Shown: positions 8,717 to 16,860, counted from the stretch's first letter. The stretch: 33,654 nt of DNA from Lachnospiraceae bacterium UBA3287 (GCA_002362155.1 DETN01000109.1:1-33654), one strand, 5' to 3'. Made by a program: numbers and translations. Notes: a model not told the origin generated them from the sequence alone.

Positions 8717-8823
8717 AAAGCATCACCTCCGCCGATCGGCAAAATGCCTTCCTGAACATATATAACAACATGTTTCTTCCCGGGAACGCCCTTAAAAAGA
8801 AGGGATTCCTGTAAGTTAAACCT

Positions 8824-8832
8824 ATTCTAACA
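8824..8832 (-). promoter_or_regulatory. Extended -10 promoter candidate for the udp-polA operon
   Basis: The minus strand reads TGTTAGAAT, an extended -10 (TG-N-TAGAAT). No convincing -35 was found. Transcription would start near 8817, leaving a leader of about 100 bases that contains a hairpin (GGAATCCCTT pairing with AAGGGCGTTCC) at about 8787-8813. Confidence 0.4.
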
Positions 8833-8915
8833 TACAATGACTGGACAAAACGCTGTATTTCGGGAGAAATTTTACAGCAAGATTTCCAAAACCTGTTTCC
8901 TAAGGCAGATCTTTA

Positions 8916-8924
8916 TGATATAAT
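8916..8924 (+). promoter_or_regulatory. Extended -10 promoter of citrate synthase
   Basis: TGATATAAT is a perfect extended -10. The -35 region (TTTCCT at 17 bases) is weak, as is usual for this class. The start point would be near 8931, about 42 bases before the ATG. Confidence 0.6.
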
Positions 8925-8934
8925 CCCGCTTAAG

Positions 8935-8944
8935 TTGTATACAA
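8935..8944. promoter_or_regulatory. Palindromic operator candidate TTGTATACAA
   Basis: A perfect 10-base palindrome lies a few bases downstream of the predicted transcription start of citrate synthase. Its form (GT-TA-AC core) is that recognised by many GntR/FadR-family repressors. No GntR gene is in this window, so the regulator is unknown. Confidence 0.45.
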
Positions 8945-8972
8945 ATATACGATTTTGGAAAGGCACTTTGGA

Positions 8973-10331
8973 ATGAACGATTATAACCGCAGATTTAACG
9001 ACGACAGCATCCTTGCAAGATTTTACGGCAAATCCTCCGTATTTACAGATATTCCCAACCCTCTTTTCAAGGAATACAATGTCAAGAAAGGTCTCCGCAA
9101 TGAGGACGGCACCGGCGTCAGGATCGGTCTGACCAAGGTCTCCGACGTTATCGGCTACACCAAAGACGAGGAGGGGAATGTCGCCCCCTGCGAAGGCGAA
9201 CTCCTTTACAGAGGCTACAGCATCTATGATCTGGTCAAAAACCGCAAGGGCAATTTCGGTTACGAAGAAACAGCTTTCCTGCTCCTTTTCGGCTATCTTC
9301 CCAACAGGCATACCTTCGAGGACTTCAAGCACTGCCTGGCCCAGCGCTATGAGCTGCCCAACGACTTCCTGGTAGGCGAGCTGCTCCGCAACCCCACCAA
9401 GAACCTGATGAACGGACTGATGACCGCCACGCTGACCCTCTATAATTACGATGAGAATCCGGACGAAGTCGACGTATACGAGACCCTGCTCAAGGGAATG
9501 AATCTGATCGCCAAGTTCCCTTCCATCGCATGCTACGGCTACCAGGCCAAGATCCACGAGTTCTACCGGCACTCCCTGGTCATCCACTATCCCAGACCGG
9601 AGTACTCCATTGCCGAGAACATCCTTTACATGCTGCGTGCGGACGGAAAGTTCACCGACAGAGAAGCCAACCTCCTGGATGCCCTTCTGGTCATTCACGC
9701 GGACCACGGCGGAGGAAACAACTCCACCTTCACCACCGTCGTCATGGGCTCCACCGGCACGGACCTCTACTCGTCCATCTGCGGATCCATCGGATCTCTC
9801 AAGGGCCCCAAGCACGGCGGCGCCAATATTTCCGTGGCCAGAATGATGGAACAGGTCATCGCCGATACGGACTATTCCTGCGACAAGGATACTCTCCGCA
9901 GCATCGTGAAAAGGATCCTGGACGGGGACTATTATGATCATTCCGGTCTGGTCTACGGCTTCGGCCATGCCGTCTACACTCTTTCGGATCCCCGCTGCGA
10001 GCTGATCCGCGGCCTGTGCCGGGAGCTGGCGGAAGAAAAGAACTGTGTGAACAAGTTCCTCTTCTACAAGGCCTTCGAAGAGACTGTCAAGGAACAGGTC
10101 CTGGAAAGAAAGGGCAAGGTGATCCCCACCAACGTGGACTTCTACTCCGGCTTCGCCTATGACATGCTGGGCATTCCTTCCGATCTCTTTACGCCTCTCT
10201 TCGCCATCGCCAGGGTGACCGGCTGGATCGCCCACAACCTTGAGAACAGGCTCTACGACGGAAAGATCATGCGTCCCGCCACCAAGTATGTCGGCGAATT
10301 CCAGGAATTTATCCCTATGGAAAAGCGCTGA
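8973..10331 (+). CDS. gltA: Citrate synthase
   Basis: This 452-residue protein condenses oxaloacetate and acetyl-CoA to citrate. Active-site segments are present: GPKHGGAN (His near residue 281), GFGHAVY (His near 331) and the acidic segment FYSGFAYDMLGIP (Asp near 396). The N terminus is longer than in short citrate synthases, as in many Clostridia. The chosen ATG has AAAGG 9 bases upstream; a TTG 18 bases earlier is a poorer choice. It is monocistronic, and no aconitase or isocitrate dehydrogenase gene is adjacent. A 2-methylcitrate synthase activity is possible but there is no propionate gene nearby. Confidence 0.92.
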   Translation: MNDYNRRFNDDSILARFYGKSSVFTDIPNPLFKEYNVKKGLRNEDGTGVRIGLTKVSDVIGYTKDEEGNVAPCEGELLYRGYSIYDLVKNRKGNFGYEETAFLLLFGYLPNRHTFEDFKHCLAQRYELPNDFLVGELLRNPTKNLMNGLMTATLTLYNYDENPDEVDVYETLLKGMNLIAKFPSIACYGYQAKIHEFYRHSLVIHYPRPEYSIAENILYMLRADGKFTDREANLLDALLVIHADHGGGNNSTFTTVVMGSTGTDLYSSICGSIGSLKGPKHGGANISVARMMEQVIADTDYSCDKDTLRSIVKRILDGDYYDHSGLVYGFGHAVYTLSDPRCELIRGLCRELAEEKNCVNKFLFYKAFEETVKEQVLERKGKVIPTNVDFYSGFAYDMLGIPSDLFTPLFAIARVTGWIAHNLENRLYDGKIMRPATKYVGEFQEFIPMEKR

Positions 10332-10356
10332 TCACCGATCACTCCTCAAATAAAAA

Positions 10357-10389
10357 GCAAAGCGGCTGCACCGGCAGCCGCTTTTTTTC
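10357..10389. terminator. Bidirectional terminator between citrate synthase and the flippase gene
   Basis: A strong hairpin pairs AAAGCGGCTGC (10359-10369) with GCAGCCGCTTT (10374-10384). It is followed by seven Ts on the plus strand and by CTTTTT-like bases on the minus strand. It serves both convergent genes. Confidence 0.92.
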
Positions 10390-10392
10390 ATG

Positions 10393-12048
10393 TTATTTCA
10401 TCCATCCCAGCCTTCTGAAGGTCTTAAGGAGGAGCCGCCCCCTGGGGAAATTCAGGATATCTTCTCTGGAAAGGGTTCCGATCCGGATCAGGACGAAGAA
10501 ATATACGATCACAGCGATCAGGATCGAAGGTGCAAGGCAGATCAGGTTGCTGGAGTAGCGCCCCAATCCCAGGGCCCCGCAAAGGACCATGATCAGGGAA
10601 TAGACCAGCCTGCAGGCAATGCTCATGACAAGGGCCGCCAGGCAGGGCTTTCCCAGTACGTTGACCAGATCCGCCCTGGGATCCAGGTACCTTTGAAGGA
10701 AGAACTGGTTGAGGGCAAAAATCATGCCCGAATAAATGATGCTGACCGCCACCAGGGCATAGACCCCAAGATCTGTAAAAAACAGCAGTAAGACCAGGAT
10801 GACCGTCTGTGCTATCAGAGCGATGCCTGCGCTCACCAGGGGCATGGACATGCGGCCGATGGACTGAAGGGCCGCGTTGGTGATGGTGGATACGGAATAG
10901 AGGACCACCGTGACGGAGAGCATGGCCAGCAGCCTGGACGCCAGGTCCAGGGAGTCCCACTGGGGAAAGAGCAGCATGGTCACGGGCTTTGCCAGTACGC
11001 AGAGGCCTGCCGCACAGGGTACGGCCACCACCAGGACAAAGCGGACGGCGGTGATAAATCTTCTTCTGGTCTCCTCCAGATCAAACATCGCATAGGCAGC
11101 GGAAATGTTGGGGATCACGGCCGTGGCCATAGCCGTGGCAATGGATATGGGGATGTTGGAAATGACCACTGCCTTGTTGGAAAAAATACCGTAGGCGGTA
11201 GACATTTCAAATTCGTCCATTCCCTTCACGCCCGCCATGATGTTGTAATAGATGGTCTGGTTGACAGTGGTGGTCAGGTTCAGGATAAAGCCGCTGAGAA
11301 TAAAGGGCGTAATGACCAGGATGGTATCCCTGAGAATCACCGGCCAGGGATCCAGCCTTCTGGTCCTGTCATGTCTGATCCTCCTCCGGAAGCGTTTTCT
11401 GGATGCAAAATAAAGAACGGACATGAAAATAAGGGCCGCAAAGACGCCGCTTCCCGTTCCCAGAGCGGAGCCCATGGCGCCGTAGACTGCCTGATTGTGA
11501 GGATCGGAGCCAGCCAGGTAGTTTATGAAAAGCCAGGCGGCGCCGATACTGACCACTGCATTGGCGATCTGCTCCAGGATCTGGGATACCGAGGTGGGAG
11601 TCATGTTCTGGTCCGCCTGGAAGTAGCCCCGAAGGACGCCCAGAATGGCAAAGAAAAAGATGGTGGGAGCGAACATGCGCAGGACCGGCACCGCGCTGGG
11701 CGGGACCAGCAGGCCGGCTCCGAAAAAGAGCAGGATGCTGGAAAGGGCGCCCACCACTACAGCATAGGCCAGGGTGCAGCGGAAGATCCTCTGGGCATTC
11801 CTGTACTCTCCAATGGCCATCTTCTGGGCCATGAGCTTGGAAATAGCCTGGGGTATGCTGTAGGAAGAGACCATAAGGACAATGGCATAAATGTTGTAGG
11901 CAAAGCCGTAGTAGCCGTTTCCTTCGTCTCCTATTATGGCAGTCAGGGGGGACCGGTAGAGAATGCCTATGATCCTGACGATAATACTGGCAGAGGCCAG
12001 TATGCTGGCCTGGACCATGATCCCGCCCTTTTGATTGTTGTCGTTCAT
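10393..12048 (-). CDS. Polysaccharide/lipid flippase, SpoVB/MurJ (MOP) family
   Basis: This 551-residue integral membrane protein has about 14 hydrophobic helices. It belongs to the MOP exporter superfamily, which flips lipid-linked sugars such as lipid II across the membrane. The N-terminal ASASIIVRIIGILYRSPL and GNGYYGFAYNIYAI are typical of the SpoVB/YtgP branch. GAGG precedes the ATG. It follows the glgA terminator and has its own promoter-like site. Whether it acts in spore cortex synthesis, general wall synthesis or capsule export cannot be told from position. Confidence 0.88.
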   Translation of the reverse strand: MNDNNQKGGIMVQASILASASIIVRIIGILYRSPLTAIIGDEGNGYYGFAYNIYAIVLMVSSYSIPQAISKLMAQKMAIGEYRNAQRIFRCTLAYAVVVGALSSILLFFGAGLLVPPSAVPVLRMFAPTIFFFAILGVLRGYFQADQNMTPTSVSQILEQIANAVVSIGAAWLFINYLAGSDPHNQAVYGAMGSALGTGSGVFAALIFMSVLYFASRKRFRRRIRHDRTRRLDPWPVILRDTILVITPFILSGFILNLTTTVNQTIYYNIMAGVKGMDEFEMSTAYGIFSNKAVVISNIPISIATAMATAVIPNISAAYAMFDLEETRRRFITAVRFVLVVAVPCAAGLCVLAKPVTMLLFPQWDSLDLASRLLAMLSVTVVLYSVSTITNAALQSIGRMSMPLVSAGIALIAQTVILVLLLFFTDLGVYALVAVSIIYSGMIFALNQFFLQRYLDPRADLVNVLGKPCLAALVMSIACRLVYSLIMVLCGALGLGRYSSNLICLAPSILIAVIVYFFVLIRIGTLSREDILNFPRGRLLLKTFRRLGWMK

Positions 12049-12090
12049 TATAACCTCATAAATCTGAGCAGCCGTATTTTGTCATTTACA

Positions 12091-12118
12091 ACTATAGCAT
12101 GAATAAAAAAAATGGAAA
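12091..12118 (-). promoter_or_regulatory. Promoter of the flippase gene
   Basis: On the minus strand, -35-like TTTCCA (12118-12113) lies 16 bases from -10 TATAGT (12096-12091). The -10 is preceded by TGC, making it an extended -10. The leader is about 35 bases. Confidence 0.55.
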
Positions 12119-12161
12119 GACCCGATTTGATAATCGCCTCCTTCCGGCATCTTTCCGGCAA

Positions 12162-12205
12162 AAAAAAGGGGTATGAGGAAAAACTTTCGTTTCCTCATAC
12201 CCCTT
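12162..12205 (-). terminator. Terminator of glgA
   Basis: A perfect 16-base stem has arms at 12166-12181 and 12190-12205, built on AAGGGGTATGAGGAAA with an 8-base loop. On the minus strand it is followed by a run of Ts. It lies 32 bases past the glgA stop. Confidence 0.93.
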
Positions 12206-12236
12206 CAGGTTCAGTTATTCAGATGCGCTTTGAAGA

Positions 12237-13688
12237 TCAGCCGCCGATCAGCCAGTCGTACATCTCCTGATACTTGCCTGCAGATACCTTCCAGGAGAAG
12301 TCTGCCTTCATGGCGCGCTCCACCATCTTGTCCCAGGACTTCCTGTCATCATAGAAGACCTGCTCTGCATAGCGGATCACATGCATCATCTCATGCGCAT
12401 TGTAGTTTGCGAATGTGAAGCCGGTGCCGGTGCCTTCGTACTCGTTGTAAGGCTGGACCGTATCCTTCAGACCGCCGGTCTCTCTGACGATGGGCAGTGT
12501 GCCGTACTTCAGGGACATCAACTGGCTGAGTCCGCAGGGCTCGAACAGAGAAGGCATAAGGAATGCATCGGATGCTGCATAGATCTTATGGGACAGCTCG
12601 TCGGAATAGTAGATGTTGGCAGAGATCTTGTCGTTGTACTTCCAGTCGAAGTAGCGGAACATGTTCTCATAGCGCTCTTCGCCGGTGCCCAGGACGACCA
12701 TCTGGATGGCATCCAGAGACAGGATCTCTTCAAGAACATAGGCGATCAGGTCGAAGCCCTTCTGGTCTGTCAGACGGGAAACGATACCGATCATGAATAC
12801 CTTTTCGTCCTGCTTCAGGCCCAGCTCCTTCTGCAGAGCCAGTTTGTTCTTGACCTTCTCCTTGCGGAAGTTCTCCACATTGTAGGGCTGAGGGATCTTC
12901 TTGTCGTTCTCGGGGCTGAAGTCTGTGTAGTCGATACCGTTGATGATACCGCGCAGATCGTTGGCTCTTGCGTTCAGCAGGCCGTCCAGACCTTCGCCGT
13001 AGAACTGGGTCTTGATCTCTTCTGCATAGGTAGGAGAAACCGTGGTCAGTGCGTCTGCATAGACCAGACCGCCCTTGAGGAGGTTGGCATCCTTATAGGC
13101 TTCCAGCTTGTCGGGTGTGAAATAATAAGCGGAAAGGCCGGTGATGTCTTCCACATCCTGTACGTTCCACTTGCCCTGGAACTTCAGGTTATGGATGGTC
13201 ATAACGGTCTTGATGCCGTGATAGAACTCGTTGGCAGCGAATCTTTCCTTCAGATATACGGGAACAAGGCCTGTCTGCCAGTCATGGCAGTGGATCAGGT
13301 CAGGTCTGAAGCCGATCACAGGAAGTGCAGAAAGAACAGCCTTTGAGAAGAAAGCAAATCTTGTGATCTCAAAGAGCGGATCATCTGTGTAAGGCTTTTC
13401 ACTGGTGAAGAAGCCTTCGTTATCTACAAAGTAAAACTTGACGCCGTCTACTTCTGCCTGCAGGATGCCGACGTATTCGCTCTTCCAATGATAGTCCATA
13501 TAGAAGTGTGTGACATATTCCATCTTATCTTTCATGGCCTGCTTCATGCAGGAATATTTAGGAATAATGACACGGACATCATAATATTCTTTATCAATGT
13601 CCTTCGGCAGTGAGCCGACAACGTCTGCAAGTCCGCCGGTCTTAATGAACGGAACGCCTTCTGATGCAACAAAAAGAATATTCTTCAT
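12237..13688 (-). CDS. glgA: Glycogen (starch) synthase, ADP-glucose type
   Basis: This 483-residue GT5 glycosyltransferase extends alpha-1,4-glucan chains from ADP-glucose. The N-terminal nucleotide-sugar loop is KTGGLADVVGSLPK (Lys16). The C-terminal GT-B domain has GIVSRLTDQKGFDLI and EPCGLSQL, whose Glu near residue 384 is the catalytic-site acid. The ATG of MKNILFVASEG is chosen because AGGGGGA lies 8 bases upstream; an upstream in-frame start adds 17 unlikely residues. No glgB, glgC, glgD or glgP is adjacent, so the glycogen genes are dispersed in this genome or sit outside the window. Confidence 0.95.
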   Translation of the reverse strand: MKNILFVASEGVPFIKTGGLADVVGSLPKDIDKEYYDVRVIIPKYSCMKQAMKDKMEYVTHFYMDYHWKSEYVGILQAEVDGVKFYFVDNEGFFTSEKPYTDDPLFEITRFAFFSKAVLSALPVIGFRPDLIHCHDWQTGLVPVYLKERFAANEFYHGIKTVMTIHNLKFQGKWNVQDVEDITGLSAYYFTPDKLEAYKDANLLKGGLVYADALTTVSPTYAEEIKTQFYGEGLDGLLNARANDLRGIINGIDYTDFSPENDKKIPQPYNVENFRKEKVKNKLALQKELGLKQDEKVFMIGIVSRLTDQKGFDLIAYVLEEILSLDAIQMVVLGTGEERYENMFRYFDWKYNDKISANIYYSDELSHKIYAASDAFLMPSLFEPCGLSQLMSLKYGTLPIVRETGGLKDTVQPYNEYEGTGTGFTFANYNAHEMMHVIRYAEQVFYDDRKSWDKMVERAMKADFSWKVSAGKYQEMYDWLIGG

Positions 13689-13774
13689 CTGTTGAATCCC
13701 CCTGTAACATTTAAAAATTATTAATATCTGCTTAAACACTACTGCTGTTTTATCTGCGGCATTGTTTATTATTG

Positions 13775-13802
13775 ACTATATTATACATGATTCGAATAAC
13801 AA
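13775..13802 (-). promoter_or_regulatory. Promoter of glgA
   Basis: TTGTTA (13802-13797) is 16 bases from TATAGT (13780-13775). An overlapping TATAAT (13785-13780) with TACAAT 17 bases upstream is an alternative. The leader would be about 80 AT-rich bases. Confidence 0.55.
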
Positions 13803-13864
13803 ATTGTACACTTTTATTATTAATTTACCTGTTTTTTGCAATTAAGATCACAAAGAAGTCATGA

Positions 13865-14731
13865 TTATTTAATAGCCGGGCCCCTGCGTCTGCCTTTTCC
13901 GGCCAGATCGTAGCGCCTTGTGGACGCGCTGCTGGTGTGTCCCATAATATCCCGGACGCTTTCGGGATCCGCTCCGTACTCCAGAAGATGGACCGCCAGA
14001 GAGCTCCTGAGCAGTCCGGGAGACACATTCTTTTTCACCCCGGCAGCTTCTGCATGCTTTTTTACGATCTTCCAGATGCTCTGCCGGCTCAGGGCCTCTC
14101 CGTCCCGGCTGATGAAAAGGATCTGGTCGGGACCGGAAAAGCGCATCCTCATCAGGGAGATGTAACGGAGCAGGGCTTTTCTGGCCCTTTCTCCGAAGGG
14201 GACGATCCTCTCCTGTCCCGCGGGACCGGGCATGATAATACAGGATACCTGCAGGTCTATGTCCTTTACCCGCAGGGAAACGATCTGGCTGGTCTTGAGG
14301 CCGCTTCCGTATAAAAGTTCCAGCAGGGCCTTGTCCCTGGCCCCCTGCCAGTCGGAAGGATCCGGATCATTGAGGATGGCCGATATCTCTTCCAGGGAAA
14401 GGACTCTGACCCTCTCCTCCTCATCCGGAAGCTTAAGCTCCAGGGCGGAATTGATCCTCAGGATCCCCTTTTCCTGCAGCCAGGAAAAATATCCCCTGAC
14501 AGTGGTGAGCTTGCGCTTTATGGTCCTGGGCGCTCTGCCTTCCTCTTCCATTTCTTCCTTCCATGCCTCCAGCACTTCGGAAGAGATGTCCCTCAGGCTC
14601 CGCAGGCCCTTCTTTTCCGCCCAGAGGAAAAGCTGGTCCAGATCGCATCTGTACCCCTGAAGGGTAGACAGAGCGCTGTTTTTCTCATCCTGCAGATACA
14701 GGAGATATTCCTCAATACTGCCTTCTTTCAA
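13865..14731 (-). CDS. Tyrosine recombinase (XerD-like) with missing catalytic residues
   Basis: This 288-residue protein has the two-domain XerC/XerD architecture: a core-binding domain at about 1-95 and a catalytic fold at about 110-280. Aligned by eye with E. coli XerD, the first catalytic Arg (ATGLR) is Lys146 (GSGLK), the beta-hairpin Lys (GKGNKER) is Pro170 (GPAGQER), and the His of HxxR is Gly239 (SPGLLR). Arg242, His265 and Tyr274 remain. Normal strand cleavage is therefore doubtful. The start is set at TTG because AGGAAAGGAAG precedes it and the N terminus then aligns with XerD. An ATG at 14773 lacks a ribosome site and overlaps the likely promoter. It stands alone between glgA and rny. 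Confidence 0.75.
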   Translation of the reverse strand: MKEGSIEEYLLYLQDEKNSALSTLQGYRCDLDQLFLWAEKKGLRSLRDISSEVLEAWKEEMEEEGRAPRTIKRKLTTVRGYFSWLQEKGILRINSALELKLPDEEERVRVLSLEEISAILNDPDPSDWQGARDKALLELLYGSGLKTSQIVSLRVKDIDLQVSCIIMPGPAGQERIVPFGERARKALLRYISLMRMRFSGPDQILFISRDGEALSRQSIWKIVKKHAEAAGVKKNVSPGLLRSSLAVHLLEYGADPESVRDIMGHTSSASTRRYDLAGKGRRRGPAIK

Positions 14732-14771
14732 GACTTCTTCCTTTCCTGTGCCGGTTGCCGCTGCATCTTCC

Positions 14772-14780
14772 ATACTAGCA
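14772..14780 (-). promoter_or_regulatory. Extended -10 promoter candidate for the recombinase-like gene
   Basis: The minus strand reads TGCTAGTAT just after the rny terminator. A start near 14765 would place the TTG at 14731 inside the message and the ATG at 14773 outside it. The -10 match is only four of six bases. Confidence 0.3.
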
Positions 14781-14794
14781 CAGAAAAGCCCCCG

Positions 14795-14836
14795 CAAAAA
14801 CAAAAAGCGATAAAACCTCGTGGGTTTTACCGCTTT
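14795..14836 (-). terminator. Terminator of rny
   Basis: A hairpin pairs 14804-14817 with 14823-14836 (AAAGCG-TAAAACC type, one mismatch, 5-base loop). On the minus strand it is followed by TTTTTGTTTTT... It lies 16 bases after the rny stop. Confidence 0.88.
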
Positions 14837-14852
14837 CTGGTTGTCTGAATTT

Positions 14853-16400
14853 TTATTTTGCGTAATCGGTTACTCTGGATTCACGGATTACATTGACCTT
14901 GATCTGTCCGGGATATTCCATTTCGTTCTCGATCTTCTTGGAAATCTCTCTGGCCAGTAAGACCATTTCAGTGTCATTGATCTGCTCAGGAACTACCATG
15001 ACACGAACTTCTCTGCCTGCCTGAATGGCATAAGAATTGCTGACGCCTTTAAAACTGTTGGTGATCTCTTCTAACTGTTTCAGCCTGGTGGTATATGTCT
15101 CCAGGGTCTCTCTGCGGGCGCCGGGACGGGCCGCGGAGATGGTATCTGCCGCCTGTACGATACATGCGATCAGACTTGTTGCTTCCACATCGCCGTGATG
15201 GGATTCGACCGTATTGATTACGGTCTGGGATTCCTTGTACTTGCGGCAGAGATCCGCGCCGAGCTGTACATGGGAACCTTCCATTTCGTGGTCAACTGCC
15301 TTGCCGATATCATGCAGGAGACCGGCACGCTTTGCCAGACGCACATCCAGTCCGAATTCACTGGCGATGAGGCCGGAAAGCTGGGCCACTTCAATGGAGT
15401 GCTTGAGAGCATTCTGACCGTAGCTGGTACGGTAACGGAGTTTGCCCAGAAGTCTGACAAGTTCGGGATGAATTCCGTGCACGCCGACTTCCAGAGTGGC
15501 CGCTTCGCCTTCTTCCTTGATCTTGGTATCGACTTCGCGCTTTGCCTTTTCCACCATTTCCTCGATCCTGGCTGGATGGATGCGGCCGTCCACGATCAGT
15601 CTTTCAAGAGCGATGCGGGCAATCTCTCTCCGGATGGGATCAAAACCGGAAATGACCACCGCCTCGGGAGTATCGTCGATAATCAGGTCCACGCCTGTCA
15701 TTGTCTCCAGAGTGCGGATATTTCTGCCTTCACGTCCGATGATCCTGCCCTTCATCTCGTCGCTGGGCAGCTGGACTACAGAAATGGTTGCTTCTGCGAC
15801 ATGATCTGCGGCACAGCGCTGGATGGCGCCGACAACGATTTCACGGGCTCTCTTTTCCGCTTCCTCTCTTGCCTCTGCCTCTGCTTCCTTGATCATGATG
15901 GCAGAATCGTGTTTAACGTCGTCTTCAACAATTTTTAAAAGGTATTCTTTTGCCTGTTCGGAGGTTAATCCTGAAATTCGTTCGAGTTCCTGTACGCGCT
16001 GCTCGCTCAGTTTGGAAATTTCTTCCTTTTGCCTGCGCAGTGTCTCTTCCTTGGATGTAAGACTCTGTTCCTTGCGTTCGAGAGCATCGGTCTTGCGGTC
16101 AATGGCTTCTTCCTTCTGCTGGATCCTTCTCTCATTGCGCTGCACCTCGTTCCTGCGGTCGCGGATCTCCTTTTCCAGCTCGTTTCTGGATCTGATGGAT
16201 TCCTCTTTGACCTCCAGGAGTGCCTCACGCTTCTGAGCTTCCGCAGAAAGGAGGGCTTCGTCAATGATCGCCCGCGCTTTCTCTTCTGCATTGCCAATGG
16301 TCGTCTGTGTCAGCTTCTTTTCATACTGAGAAGTGACATAGTAGGTGACCGGAACAGCAATCACCAGTGTTGCAAGCACTGCTATTATTGCTGGTAGCAT
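14853..16400 (-). CDS. rny: Ribonuclease Y
   Basis: This 515-residue membrane-anchored endoribonuclease starts mRNA decay in Firmicutes. It has an N-terminal membrane helix (about 3-24) and a long charged coiled coil (about 30-195, rich in EEK/RR). A KH RNA-binding domain follows with GRIIGREGRNIRTLE, then an HD hydrolase domain with HDIGKAVDHE (His near residue 363). The length matches the family (about 520). A strong AAGGAGGTG site precedes the ATG. Its promoter at 16514-16542 leaves a leader of about 105 bases that can form a strong hairpin. Confidence 0.96.
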   Translation of the reverse strand: MLPAIIAVLATLVIAVPVTYYVTSQYEKKLTQTTIGNAEEKARAIIDEALLSAEAQKREALLEVKEESIRSRNELEKEIRDRRNEVQRNERRIQQKEEAIDRKTDALERKEQSLTSKEETLRRQKEEISKLSEQRVQELERISGLTSEQAKEYLLKIVEDDVKHDSAIMIKEAEAEAREEAEKRAREIVVGAIQRCAADHVAEATISVVQLPSDEMKGRIIGREGRNIRTLETMTGVDLIIDDTPEAVVISGFDPIRREIARIALERLIVDGRIHPARIEEMVEKAKREVDTKIKEEGEAATLEVGVHGIHPELVRLLGKLRYRTSYGQNALKHSIEVAQLSGLIASEFGLDVRLAKRAGLLHDIGKAVDHEMEGSHVQLGADLCRKYKESQTVINTVESHHGDVEATSLIACIVQAADTISAARPGARRETLETYTTRLKQLEEITNSFKGVSNSYAIQAGREVRVMVVPEQINDTEMVLLAREISKKIENEMEYPGQIKVNVIRESRVTDYAK

Positions 16401-16448
16401 ACAGGAGCACCTCCTTATTTAGTTTTCATTGTATTATCTGCATAGAAT

Positions 16449-16484
16449 GCACCATATGTCTCACAGACATTGACATAATGATGC
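16449..16484 (-). promoter_or_regulatory. Stem-loop in the rny leader
   Basis: In the predicted 5' leader, arms at 16472-16484 and 16449-16460 pair over 12 base pairs with one bulge (GCATCA..ATGTC with GACATATGGTGC). A smaller TGCAT/ATGCA pair follows. No U-run follows, so this is not a terminator. It could affect rny mRNA stability or translation. Confidence 0.5.
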
Positions 16485-16513
16485 AATCTAATTAACAGTT
16501 TCACAACATTTTT

Positions 16514-16542
16514 ATCTTATTCTGAAATATCTGGAATGTCAA
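16514..16542 (-). promoter_or_regulatory. Promoter of rny
   Basis: Perfect -35 TTGACA (16542-16537) is 17 bases from -10 TAAGAT (16519-16514). The start would be near 16507. Confidence 0.75.
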
Positions 16543-16860
16543 GAAAAAGTAAGCGTCCCGAAAGCCCTCTCTCAGCCCCTCAGGGACCCCTTTCCGGGCG
16601 GATTTTCGGGGTTTTCCGGGGATTTTTCATGCTGCCGGGGCTGAAAAAAAGATTTTTTCCGGAGGCCTTCCGGCGGGCGCCCATCCTCTCTTCCCGCATT
16701 TCTCCGATGGATCAGAGCAGAACAAATATGCTATTCTTAAGAATATTATAGCAGATATAAGACATTTCTTCGTGTTTTTATCTTTTTTGTTCTGTATTTC
16801 GTTATGCTTTTTTCGTTATGTCATGACAGTCTGAAAGTCATATGCAAAACCCAGGGATAA
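16543..16860. other. Spacer between recX terminator and rny promoter
   Basis: This stretch holds no long gene. Its left half (about 16550-16700) is GC-rich with runs such as CCCCT and CCGGGG. Its right half (16735-16860) is AT-rich with repeated TTCGTTATG. A minus-strand promoter-like site and palindrome lie at 16732-16753. A 39-codon minus-strand open frame is at 16580-16699 (see findings). Confidence 0.5.
16732..16753 (-). promoter_or_regulatory. Extended -10 promoter over a perfect palindrome
   Basis: The minus strand reads TGCTATAAT (16753-16745), a perfect extended -10. The 14-base palindrome TATTCTTAAGAATA (16732-16745) touches it and covers the predicted start point, as a repressor site would. 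It could drive a small RNA or small gene, or act as a second, distal rny promoter. Confidence 0.45.

Noticed and set aside
9530..9937. Second plus-strand frame inside citrate synthase
   Set aside because: Out-of-frame shadow of the citrate synthase coding region with Arg/Pro/His-rich nonsense translation.
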